The notes beneath the pieces were generated by a model that was not told where the DNA came from, ran no database searches, and saw only the letters and a list, made by a program, of their open reading frames with translations. From assembly GCA_927911695.1 (NCBI GenBank), contig CAKMQO010000077.1, forward strand, positions 1-9,812: a stretch of 9,812 nt of DNA, given 5' to 3'. Below, piece by piece: positions 1 through 6,384 of the stretch. Position numbers and translations under genes: made by a program. Each line of letters begins with the position of its first letter. Position 1 is the stretch's first letter. This stretch comes from an uncultured Gemella sp. Lineage in GTDB: Bacteria > Bacillota > Bacilli > Staphylococcales > Gemellaceae.

Positions 1-75
1 ACACAGAAGTTAAGCTCTTTAGCGTCGAATGTAGTTGGGTTTAACGCCCTGTGAGACTAGAACGTTGCCAGGCAA
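1..75 (+). rRNA. rrf: 5S ribosomal RNA, 3' part (5' end outside window)
   Basis: The first 75 bases read as the 3' two thirds of a bacterial 5S rRNA. The loop B/helix III signature GAAGTTAAGCTC is at 6-17, and a GCC..TGTGAGA..TAG block leads to GTTGCCAGGC just before the end. The 3' strand of helix I (GCCAGGCA) pairs with a 5' end that lies before the window. The terminator-like structure that follows at once supports 5S as the last gene of an rRNA operon. No tRNA gene follows. The 3' end is placed to within a few bases. Confidence 0.93.
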
Positions 76-79
76 CAGT

Positions 80-110
80 GAGAGCCCTTTCCTTTTGGAA
101 GTTCTTTTTT
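80..110 (+). terminator. Probable rRNA operon terminator
   Basis: A stem TTTCC/GGAAG (88-92 with 97-101) closes a TTTT loop. It continues, after a bulged CCC at 85-87, as GAGAG (80-84) paired with TTCTT (102-106, with G-T wobbles), and then runs into T residues through 110. It lies 5 bases after the 5S gene, where an intrinsic terminator is expected. The bulge makes it weaker than usual rrn terminators. Confidence 0.6.
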
Positions 111-216
111 AAATTTTATAATAAATTTCCTAAAAAATATACACCTTTTTATATATTTATTAGTCTTATGTTCTATGCGATTTTAGTTTTTTTGCACAGA
201 TACATAGACTATCTAC

Positions 217-239
217 TCCATGAGGATAAAATTCATGGA
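217..239 (+). repeat. Upstream copy of a tandem hairpin pair
   Basis: TCCATGAG (217-224) pairs with TTCATGGA (232-239) through one G-T wobble around the loop GATAAAA. The next hairpin, 31 bp downstream at 248-270, has the same size, almost the same loop and the same stem core, so the two look like a local duplication. This copy has no T-tract after it. Between 111 and 216 I see only AT-rich sequence with no gene. Confidence 0.55.
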
Positions 240-247
240 TTATCTCC

Positions 248-276
248 GCCATGAGAATAAAACTCATGGCTTTTTT
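248..276 (+). terminator. Rho-independent terminator
   Basis: The perfect 8-bp stem GCCATGAG (248-255) / CTCATGGC (263-270) has a 7-base loop and is followed by TTTTTT (271-276). It is an ideal intrinsic terminator reading rightward, and it probably backs up the rRNA operon terminator, since no other rightward gene lies upstream in the window. Confidence 0.85.
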
Positions 277-350
277 ATGGCTTTTAATTAAAATTTATTT
301 AAGCAAATTATAAAGTATTTTAATTTGGTGATTTATAAGATCAAATAATT

Positions 351-383
351 AAAGAGACCCTACTACTTAAATAGGGTCTCTTT
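351..383 (-). terminator. Terminator of the nagA-nagB-mutarotase unit
   Basis: A perfect 12-bp stem AAAGAGACCCTA (351-362) / TAGGGTCTCTTT (372-383) has a 9-base loop. It sits 8 bp beyond the stop codon of the leftward mutarotase frame. Read leftward, the stem ends in TTT and runs into TTAATTATTTG, a modest U-rich tail. The A/T-rich arms would also let it work rightward, so it may be bidirectional. Confidence 0.8.
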
Positions 384-391
384 AGTTTTCG

Positions 392-1425
392 TTATTTTTT
401 AGTTCTATGGATATATGGTTTTCTTTCTGCTGGTTTAATTTCACCCATGATTGAATAAATATTAGTTTCTGTGGCTAATAAAGCATGTCCACAAGGAGCT
501 TCAAAAGGAATTTCTCCTAATTGGTACCAGCGGTTTTCTTTTAAGTTGTAGACTAATTCTTTTTTATTCCACTTATAGTCACTTACAGGACGTCTGAAGT
601 ATGCGTCACGATATTTCGCATGATCTTCACCTTGTAAAGTTGTTAAGTTGAATACTGCATCTTTCCAAACATCCTTGTTGAAACCACCGATTACTAGGAG
701 TTCATCTTCGTTTAATTGAGCCCAATCAGCACCTAGTAGAGATACTTCTTCGTTATCGATACTACATCAGCTAGTGGAGTCCATTCTTTTGTTTCTAAGT
801 TTACTTTATATCCATCGTTATAAGTTTCACTAGCGCCACCACCATATACATAAAGTTCATTATTGTATACATAGCTTACTGCTTGATTACGTAATTTTCC
901 AGGAAATTCTGAAAATACTTCGAATTTCTTAGTTGCTAAATCATATGCATAAAGTTCATTGTTATTTGATCCGTTGATAGATCCGATACCGAAGTATAGT
1001 TTATTGTCATGAACTTTTGCGATAACATTTTCTACAGTAAGTGGAAGAGTGTCGACTACTTCAACTTTTAATTTATTATCAACAATAGTGAATGCTAATA
1101 ATTCTGATGATGTCTCAGTTTTATTCGCAATGTAGTATAAAGTATCGTTATATACTGCATTTGGCCCATATGCTAGAGGATAGTCGAATTGAATTTGATC
1201 TAATAAAGTCACTCCGTCAGCTGTTTCTTCATATAGATATACATCTTTATGATTTACTTTAACTCCTCCATCTACAGGAAGTCCACCTGGGAAGTTAGCA
1301 CCTCCCCCAAAGATTAGTTTAGTGCCTAATACTCCTTTAACTAATCCTGCTGTTCCTATATTATTTTCGTAGCCTTTTTGAGCCGCTACAGTAGCTATAT
1401 TTGTCCATTTTAATTCAGTACCCAT
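392..1425 (-). CDS. Cyclically permuted Kelch mutarotase (sialic acid anomer epimerase-like), frameshifted
   Basis: A beta-propeller protein of the cyclically permuted mutarotase family, relatives of E. coli NanM/YjhT, which interconverts sialic acid anomers. Near the N-terminus is the family-type block GGGANFPGGLPVDGG. Kelch-like blade ends recur as DVYLYE, ELYAYDLATKKFEVFSEFPG, LYVYGGGASETYNDG and LLVIGGFNKDVW. The first frame runs from 1425 and stops at 733-735. The protein clearly continues in another frame from about 763 (IDNEEVSLLGADWAQLNEDE) to the TAA at 392. Adding one base near 758-766 restores 344 residues, the usual family length. The start is ambiguous: the Shine-Dalgarno GGGAGG lies 9 bases before ATG at 1425 and 6 bases before an in-frame GTG at 1428; I chose ATG. 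The gene is last in a leftward run after nagA and nagB, which fits amino-sugar use. Exact substrate is inferred from the family. I judge the frameshift a likely sequencing error, but a real disruption is possible. Confidence 0.82.
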
Positions 1426-1457
1426 CACATAGTACCTCCCTATTAATTATTTTTTAA

Positions 1458-1472
1458 ATCAAACGCTTACAT
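1458..1472 (-). promoter_or_regulatory. cre-like catabolite repression site
   Basis: Read leftward, ATGTAAGCGTTTGAT matches the CcpA operator consensus WTGNAANCGNWNNCW except at one fixed position near the 3' end (A instead of C). It lies 33-47 bp before the mutarotase start, so bound CcpA could limit expression when glucose is present. Binding is inferred from the consensus alone. Confidence 0.45.
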
Positions 1473-1488
1473 CTATATTTTTTTTAGA

Positions 1489-1536
1489 GTGGGAGGGTTC
1501 GACTGATGATTTTTCTTAGTCGAGGGCCACTCCCAC
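1489..1536. repeat. Intergenic bulged hairpin between nagB and mutarotase gene
   Basis: GTGGGAG (1489-1495) pairs with CTCCCAC (1530-1536). GGT (1496-1498) can pair with GCC (1526-1528), and TCGACT (1499-1504) pairs with AGTCGA (1518-1523), leaving a 13-base loop. It starts 9 bp beyond the nagB stop. Read leftward it is followed by AAAAAAAA rather than T residues, so it is not a standard terminator for nagB. It resembles the hairpin at 7932-7987 in its GTGGGA start and ATGATTTTT..AGTC core, which suggests a dispersed repeat or an RNA processing element. Confidence 0.5.
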
Positions 1537-1544
1537 AAATTTTG

Positions 1545-2264
1545 TTATTTAAAGTCTGCTTCTTTGTCTACTATTACATATACACTAGGGTGATTTTTTA
1601 GAACAGTACAAGGAATATTTTCAGTAATTTCCTCACCTTCTACTAAACTTTTAATCGCTTGTTGTTTAGCTTCACCAAAAGCTAATAGGATTATGTGTTT
1701 AGCCTTCATAATATCTTTTATCCCCATTGTTACAGCCTGTTTAGGTACTAGATTAATATCATTATTAAAGAATCTAGAATTTGCTTCTATTGTTTCTTGT
1801 TTTAAATCAACAATATGTACCCCAGTATCAAAAGATGTACCTGGTTCATTAAATCCGATGTGACCATTTGAACCAACACCAAGGATTTGAACATCGATTT
1901 CAGCATTGTTTAATTGCTCTTGATATGCTTTTAAGGCTGAATCTAAAGCACTGTTTCCAGCGTCAGGAACATGAGTATTTGCCTTTTCTATATCGATATG
2001 ATCGAATAGATTAGTCTCCATGAATTTATGGTAACTTTCTGGGTGATCATAGCTGATTCCTACATATTCATCTAAATTATAAGATTTTACATTTTTATAG
2101 CTGAAATTACCTGCTTTGTGATCTGTGATCATTTCAGCGTATAAGTCTGTAGGTGTTCCACCAGTAGCAAGACCTAGTGTTGAATTTTCGTTAATTAAAC
2201 TTCTTAAAATTTTGTATGCTTCTTTTGAAGCTTCTTTTTTAGAATCGAAAACTAAATATTTCAT
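1545..2264 (-). CDS. nagB: Glucosamine-6-phosphate deaminase
   Basis: Converts glucosamine-6-phosphate to fructose-6-phosphate and ammonia in the cytoplasm, the last step that feeds amino sugars into glycolysis. The 239-residue protein has the full family pattern. The phosphate-binding LGLATGGTP is at 30-38, and NLDEYVGI (63-70) carries the catalytic Asp65. GVGSNGHIGFNEPG (129-142) holds His135 and Glu140, and MGIKDIMKAKHIILLAFGE spans 180-198. Length matches the short Gram-positive NagB form. A longer reading frame reaches 2315, but ATG at 2264 is the start: it is preceded by AAGGGG six to seven bases upstream, and the extra residues would overlap the true nagA end. The gene begins 19 bp after the restored nagA stop, so the two are co-transcribed. 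This gene is intact, one of only two intact protein genes in the window. Confidence 0.96.
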   Translation of the reverse strand: MKYLVFDSKKEASKEAYKILRSLINENSTLGLATGGTPTDLYAEMITDHKAGNFSYKNVKSYNLDEYVGISYDHPESYHKFMETNLFDHIDIEKANTHVPDAGNSALDSALKAYQEQLNNAEIDVQILGVGSNGHIGFNEPGTSFDTGVHIVDLKQETIEANSRFFNNDINLVPKQAVTMGIKDIMKAKHIILLAFGEAKQQAIKSLVEGEEITENIPCTVLKNHPSVYVIVDKEADFK

Positions 2265-2283
2265 AGAATTACCCCTTACTTTT

Positions 2284-3431
2284 TTAATCTTCTTTTTTAT
2301 AAACTTCTTCGCCACGTGCGAATGTTGTTAGTACTTCGTATGTAGGACTAATAACAACAAGATCAGCGTCGTAGCCAACTTTAATTTTACCTTACGATCG
2401 GCAAATCCTAGCATTTCTGCTGGGTTTTTTGTACAAGAGTTAATGGCAGCATCTACAGGAACTAAAGCATCTTCAATTAAGACGCGTAGTCCATCGATAA
2501 CTCTAAGTGTAGAACCTGCTAAACGACCGTCATCACGGTGAGCACTACCATCTTCATATATTTCCATATTTTCTCCACCGAAGATGTAAGAACCACGTCC
2601 ACAACCTTTAGCACATAGTGAGTCGGTAATCATGATTCCGTGATCGCGGCCTTTAGCTGTGAAGTAAGTATTTAAAGCATCTGTAGTAGAGTGGATACCG
2701 TCACAGATAATTTCTCCATAAGCATCACGTGCACGCAGTGCAAATCCTACTTGACCTCCATCACGGTGATGGAAACCAACCATTCCATTATAAACGTGAG
2801 TTTGAGAAGTTGCACCGTTAGCGAATGCTAGATAACTTTCTTTATAGTTACAAGCAGAGTGTCCTAAACTTACACGAATTCCTTGGCTTACAAGGTATTT
2901 AGTAAGTTTGTAGTCGATGTCTTTTTCGCAAGCTATAGTAATAAGTCTAATTAGATTTTTACTAGCTGCTTGGAATTTTTTAAATTGTTCAACGCTAGGT
3001 GTTTGGATACAATTTTTAGGTTGAGCACCACGTTTTTCTACATCAAGGTAAGGACCTTCGAAGTGAATACCTAAAATTTCGGCACCTTCGTAACCTTCTT
3101 CATATACTTTTGCTACATTAGCAACAGCTTTTAGAAGAACTTCTTCAGTTTGTGTAATTGTTGTTGGTAAAAATGATGTTACTCCCTCAGAAACGATATT
3201 TTTAGTCCAGTTACGAAGCCCTTCTTCGTTAACATCATTAGTGTCATAACCATAAGCTCCATGAGTATGAACATCTATAAAACCAGGTAAAATACGATTA
3301 GATCCGAAATCGTAATCGACTTTATCGAATGCATCATAATCATAAACGGCAGTAATTTTTTTATCTTCTACTTCTACAATAAGAGGAAGAAATTGTCCGC
3401 TTGACCAAACTTTTTTACTTTTTATTAGCAT
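2284..3431 (-). CDS. nagA: N-acetylglucosamine-6-phosphate deacetylase, frameshifted near C-terminus
   Basis: Removes acetate from GlcNAc-6-phosphate to give glucosamine-6-phosphate, the substrate of NagB encoded just downstream. It is an amidohydrolase-fold enzyme. FIDVHTHGAYGYD gives His55/His57, GIHFEGPYL gives the metal ligand Glu125, and SLGHS gives His191. THVYNGM gives His212, CDGIH gives His247, and MITDS gives the catalytic Asp270. The open frame stops at 2328 after an implausible tail rich in Leu. A single missing G in the GG of AAGGTAAAA (plus-strand CC at 2390-2391) explains this. With it restored the protein continues GKIKVGYDADLVVISPTYEV and ends at the TAA at 2284-2286, giving 382 residues, the normal length. 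ATG at 3431 has a good AAGGGG Shine-Dalgarno 6-7 bases upstream. All active-site residues lie before the break. It is first in the leftward unit. Confidence 0.93.
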
Positions 3432-3472
3432 AATAGCACCCCTTTTTTAAAAAATATTCTATCTTTAAATTT

Positions 3473-3527
3473 AATGTGTTAAATCTTCTTTAATCTAATG
3501 TTAACACATTTTAAATATATTTGTAAA
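3473..3527 (-). promoter_or_regulatory. Probable nagA promoter overlapped by a perfect inverted repeat (operator)
   Basis: Read leftward, TTTACA (3527-3522) is followed after 18 bp by TAACAT (3503-3498), with an upstream TG giving an extended -10. The exact inverted repeat AATGTGTTAA (3473-3482) / TTAACACATT (3501-3510) with an 18-bp spacer has one arm over this -10 and the other just past the predicted start of transcription. One arm would not be transcribed, so the repeat should act at the DNA level as a repressor operator. The regulator is unknown; NagR-type GntR proteins are candidates, but the arms are not an obvious match to their known sites. Confidence 0.5.
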
Positions 3528-3909
3528 GTAGAAAAGTAAAAGTTTTCAAAATTAATTTAAAGGTGTTTTCGGTAGTTTTTATAAAAAGAGGAATTACAGA
3601 TTTTTTAATAGGAAAATTTAAGGTGTTATGTTAACGAAAAAGAGTGATTCAAAGATGAGATTTTATAAATTTTATTTTAGAGTCACTACGTTGAATTATT
3701 TATGTGTCACCTCACTAACTATAATTTAATTTATATGACTATTATCTACTAATTTCTATTCTAAATATAATAGAATAAATGAAAAAAATATGTAAATTCA
3801 TAATAAATTAGAAATATTTCTAGAATAATAATTTTGTAAATATTAATTATATTGATTTTACAGAAAAAAATCTCTTTTATTTAATGATAAAAATACAAGA
3901 TACTTACTA
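3528..3909. other. Gene-free AT-rich intergenic region between nagA and kup
   Basis: About 380 bp with no supportable gene on either strand. Its only notable content is the nested inverted repeat at 3621-3712, listed separately. From 3720 to 3909 I see simple A/T-rich sequence with many short stop-laden frames and no motif I can name. I find no c-di-AMP (ydaO-type) riboswitch signature, although such switches precede some K+ transporter genes. Confidence 0.6.
3621..3712. other. Nested imperfect inverted repeat, possible structured RNA
   Basis: Three arms pair in register. AGGTG (3621-3625) pairs with CACCT (3708-3712). TTAACG (3631-3636) pairs with CGTTGA (3689-3694), with one G-T. AGTGATTCAAA (3643-3653) pairs with TTTAGAGTCACT bases 3677-3687, with one G-T and one A-A mismatch. 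The enclosed segment is A/T-rich. No riboswitch or sRNA family is recognised. It could be a small RNA, a degenerate mobile repeat or chance pairing. Confidence 0.35.
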
Positions 3910-3937
3910 TTGACTTTGATTATAAGAGGAATATAAT
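3910..3937 (+). promoter_or_regulatory. kup promoter
   Basis: TTGACT (3910-3915) and a perfect TATAAT (3932-3937) are separated by 16 bp, a near-consensus sigma-A promoter. Transcription would start near 3944, leaving a leader of about 65 bases before the kup start codon. Confidence 0.75.
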
Positions 3938-3948
3938 TATATTGAGAA

Positions 3949-3979
3949 TAAAATTACTGATTTTATAGAAGTAATTTTA
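3949..3979 (+). promoter_or_regulatory. Hairpin in the kup leader
   Basis: A perfect 10-bp, A/T-rich stem TAAAATTACT (3949-3958) / AGTAATTTTA (3970-3979) has an 11-base loop and is followed by TTTT (3980-3983). It begins only about 5 bases after the predicted transcription start, so it sits at the 5' end of the kup mRNA. It could act as a weak attenuator or protect the mRNA 5' end. No alternative antiterminator fold is evident. Confidence 0.45.
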
Positions 3980-4009
3980 TTTTAACATATTGTATGAGAG
4001 GCTAAAAAT

Positions 4010-5951
4010 ATGGATAAATCAAGATTAACCTTTCTTGGTGTAATAATAACAATAGGAATAATATTTGGAGATATAGGGACCTCGGTTCTTTATGTTATGA
4101 AATCATTTGTTCATAGTACTGATGCAACGATGAATGAAAACTTAGTTCTAGGGTTTATCAGTTTAATATTTTGGGTAATGACTTTACAAACTACGACAAA
4201 ATATGTAATGATAGCGCTAAAGGCTGATAACAAAGGTGAAGGAGGGGTATTCTCACTTTTTGCTTTAATAAAAAATAGAACAAGACGTAGCGTAGCACTT
4301 TTGGCGATGATAGGGGGAGCAACACTTCTCGCGGATGGTATAATAACACCTGCAATTACGGTAACCTCTGCGGTTGAAGGATTACATGATATCATGCCTG
4401 CTATAAATACTAACGATGTAATAGTCTTAGTGCTTATTATCTTTGTATTTATTTTTTCATTTCAACGTTTTGGAACAAAAAAAATAGGTTCACTCTTTGG
4501 ACCTATAATGAGTCTGTGGTTTTTATCATTATTATTTTGGGGAGTGAAATCTATAACTGCTAGTCCAGAAATATTAAAAGCTATAAATCCTAAATATGCA
4601 CTTCAGTTACTAATCAGTTATCCAGGTGTTTTTGTCCTGTTAGGAGCGGTATTTTTATGTGTATCGGGTGCCGAGGATTTATATGTAGATTTAGGTCATT
4701 GTGGTCGAAAAAATGTTAGAATGGCGTGGTTTTCGGTAAAAGTATGTCTACTTGCGAACTATTTCGGCCAGGCGGCATATTTGTTATCGACAAATTATAA
4801 CGCGACAAAAAATCCGTTCTTCGCGATAGTGCCGGATAGTTTTATAGTATTTCAGGTGGTGCTCGCGACACTTGCTGCGATAATAGCGAGTCAAAGTCTA
4901 ATCACAGGATCATTTACGCTAATATCAGAGACGATAAAATTAAATCTATTCCCGAAATTAATGATAAAATATCCTACCGAGTTAAAAGGTCAAGTCTATG
5001 TATCTGCGGTTAATATAATATTATTTATTTGTAGTAGCTGTGTAGTATTATTCTTCAGAACAAGTAGTAATATGGAAGCTGCGTATGGACTAAGCATTAG
5101 TGTAACGATGTTTGTAACGACATTGTTGTTAAGCATATATTTATACAAAGTAAAAAACAAAAAAAACTTTTGCGCTAATTTTCTTATTATTCTTTGGAAT
5201 AGAGGAACTGTTTTTCCTATATGCAAATAGTTTGAAATTCGTTAATGGTGGTTATATAACTGTAATTATCGCCTCATTAATATTTACAATTATGTTTATT
5301 TGGTATAAAGGAACAGAAATTAAAGAACGTGAAAGTCAATATTTAACTGTAAAAAATTATACGAAACAGTTGTTGAAGTTAAGTGCGGATAAAAGTGTAC
5401 CAAAATATGCGACAAACCTAGTGTATTTAACAGGTGCTAAACATGAGGAAGATGTGGATTATGCTGTCTTGTATTCTATCTTGAATAAACAACCTAAACG
5501 AGCAAATGTCTACTTCTTCGTTCATATTAATGTTCTAGATGAACCTTATAGAAGAGAGTACAAAGTTACTAAATTTAGTGATAAAAAAATATTAAAAATC
5601 ACATTTAATCTAGGATTTAGAGAAAATCAAAGGGTTAATATGTTTATGCGTCAAGTAATCGCCGATTTATTAGAAGAAAAAGAGTTAGAACTGCAGCCTA
5701 CTAAATATAATTTAAGAGGGAAAGCTGAAACTGTAGGAGACTTTAGATTCGTCTTGATTGAGGAAGTATTAGGTAACAGTAATGGCTTGTCTTCATTCGA
5801 TAACTTTATTATGGGATTGAGATTGAAACTGAAAAAAATTACGGTGACTCCGGAAAAATGGTTTGGTTTAGATACGAGTGTTATTACTAAAGAAGCGGTA
5901 CCTTTAAATGTTGTTCAAAGCACAGTAAAAAGATTAACAAGAATAAAATAA
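4010..5951 (+). CDS. kup: KUP-family potassium uptake protein, frameshifted
   Basis: An integral membrane K+ importer of the KUP/HAK/KT family, probably K+/H+ symport. Family motifs appear in order: GIIFGDIGTSVLYVMKSFV (near residue 17), ADNKGEGGVFSLFALI (near 71), LADGIITPAITVTSAVEG (near 107) and SGAEDLYVDLGHCGRKNVRM (near 219). These sit among about 12 hydrophobic helices, followed by a hydrophilic C-terminal domain of about 190 residues. ATG at 4010 has GAGAGG 8 bases upstream. The first frame runs off into a false tail and stops at 5230. The true sequence continues in the +1 frame (ALIFLLFFGIEELFFLYANS) to 5951. The switch is at an A8 run (5159-5166) after A6C. Seven A residues would give an uninterrupted 646-residue protein, a normal length. 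It is a single-gene unit with its own promoter and terminator. A sequencing miscall is likeliest; transcriptional slippage at A8 could also restore the frame in the cell. Confidence 0.9.
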
Positions 5952-6024
5952 GAAATATCAGACTTAGAAAAGTAATTGTAAATTTACCTTGCTTATTCTG
6001 AGTCTGATTTCTTACTGTTTTTTT
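5949..6024 (+). terminator. kup terminator, long bulged stem
   Basis: TAAGAAAT..CAGACT (5949-5964, with an AT bulge) pairs with AGTCTGATTTCTTA (6001-6014). Weaker pairing continues inward (AGAAAAGTAA with TTGCTTATTCT). The structure is followed by TTTTTTT at 6018-6024. The left arm starts on the kup stop codon itself, so this is its terminator. Confidence 0.8.
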
Positions 6025-6055
6025 AAAATAATTATTCTCTTATTTTAAATAGAGT

Positions 6056-6105
6056 ACAAAACAATCAAAATGATAATGTAAATATTGATGTTTTGGTTGT
6101 TTTGT
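6056..6105. repeat. Inverted repeat with 17-bp stem
   Basis: ACAAAACAATCAAAATG (6056-6072) pairs with TGTTTTGGTTGTTTTGT (6089-6105) through 14 Watson-Crick pairs and three G-T wobbles, around a 16-base loop. Wobble conservation suits an RNA hairpin on the plus strand. No T-tract follows on either strand, so it is not a typical terminator. Confidence 0.5.
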
Positions 6106-6114
6106 CAACAATCT

Positions 6115-6165
6115 GAAGAAAAAGAAGACTAGCTAGTCGTCTTTCTCTTCTTTTGTTTTAATTTT
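6115..6165. terminator. Terminator-like hairpin with 17-bp stem and minimal loop
   Basis: GAAGAAAAAGAAGACTA (6115-6131) pairs with TAGTCGTCTTTCTCTTC (6134-6150) at 15 of 17 positions, then TTTTGTTTTAATTTT follows. The strictly self-complementary centre TAGCTAG makes a cruciform as plausible as an RNA hairpin. Read rightward it resembles a second terminator behind kup. Read leftward, the arms lie over the stop codon (6133-6135) of the decayed membrane frame and could terminate transcription from the flavoprotein gene. Confidence 0.55.
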
Positions 6166-6381
6166 GACTATTATAAAATTAAATATTGTACATATTATGA
6201 ATAATATAGCTGTATCATAATTTATAAAATTTATTATTACTAATATTGTTATAGTAATTATAAAATTGCTAAAAAATAAAAGGATGAAGAAACTTTAACC
6301 TTTCTTTTCGGAGCGAGCTGGTTTAGCTGGTTCGCTAGCTTCTTTTTCTTTAGCAACTTTCACTTTTTCTAAAAATATATA
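6133..6381 (-). pseudogene. Remnant of a small membrane protein gene with charged linker, unrecognised
   Basis: Directly after the two stop codons of the flavoprotein gene, and in the same frame, is a readable stretch with protein-like composition. First comes LEKVKVAKEKEASEPAKPAR plus SEKKG, a Lys/Glu/Ala/Pro linker, down to a TAA at 6295-6297. Then, still in frame, 53 residues follow to the TAG at 6133-6135. These form two strongly hydrophobic segments (FIITITILVIINFI and AILFIICTIFNFIIV) split by NYDT, and end in the charged tail KIKTKEEKDD. No ATG, GTG or TTG start with a Shine-Dalgarno precedes the hydrophobic part. The whole looks like one membrane protein interrupted by an in-frame stop and lacking its start, or the tail of a longer gene fused here by a deletion. 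A/T-rich DNA yields hydrophobic frames by chance, but the linker and tail argue against that. I do not recognise the protein. Confidence 0.4.
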
Positions 6382-6384
6382 TTA

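Noticed and set aside
51..254. A 67-residue rightward open frame
   Set aside because: It begins inside the 5S rRNA and runs through its terminator; it lacks a Shine-Dalgarno and has chance A/T-rich hydrophobic composition.
2125..2331. A 68-residue rightward open frame
   Set aside because: It is antisense to nagB and the end of nagA, with no ribosome binding site or family resemblance.
3938..4009. c-di-AMP riboswitch before kup
   Set aside because: The leader is only about 65 bases with one simple A/T hairpin, too short and lacking the conserved elements.
4111..4395. A 94-residue leftward open frame
   Set aside because: It is the complement of the conserved N-terminal half of kup; a shadow frame.
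5155..5170. Programmed -1 ribosomal frameshift at A AAA AAC in kup
   Set aside because: A -1 shift leads to KKLLR and a stop; the downstream domain needs +1. No stimulatory structure is evident.
4996..5226. A 76-residue leftward open frame
   Set aside because: It is antisense to kup across its frameshift and has no supporting signal.
5232..5951. A separate gene starting at TTG 5232
   Set aside because: It is the C-terminal part of the KUP protein; conserved sequence continues upstream of the TTG in the same frame, and there is no Shine-Dalgarno.
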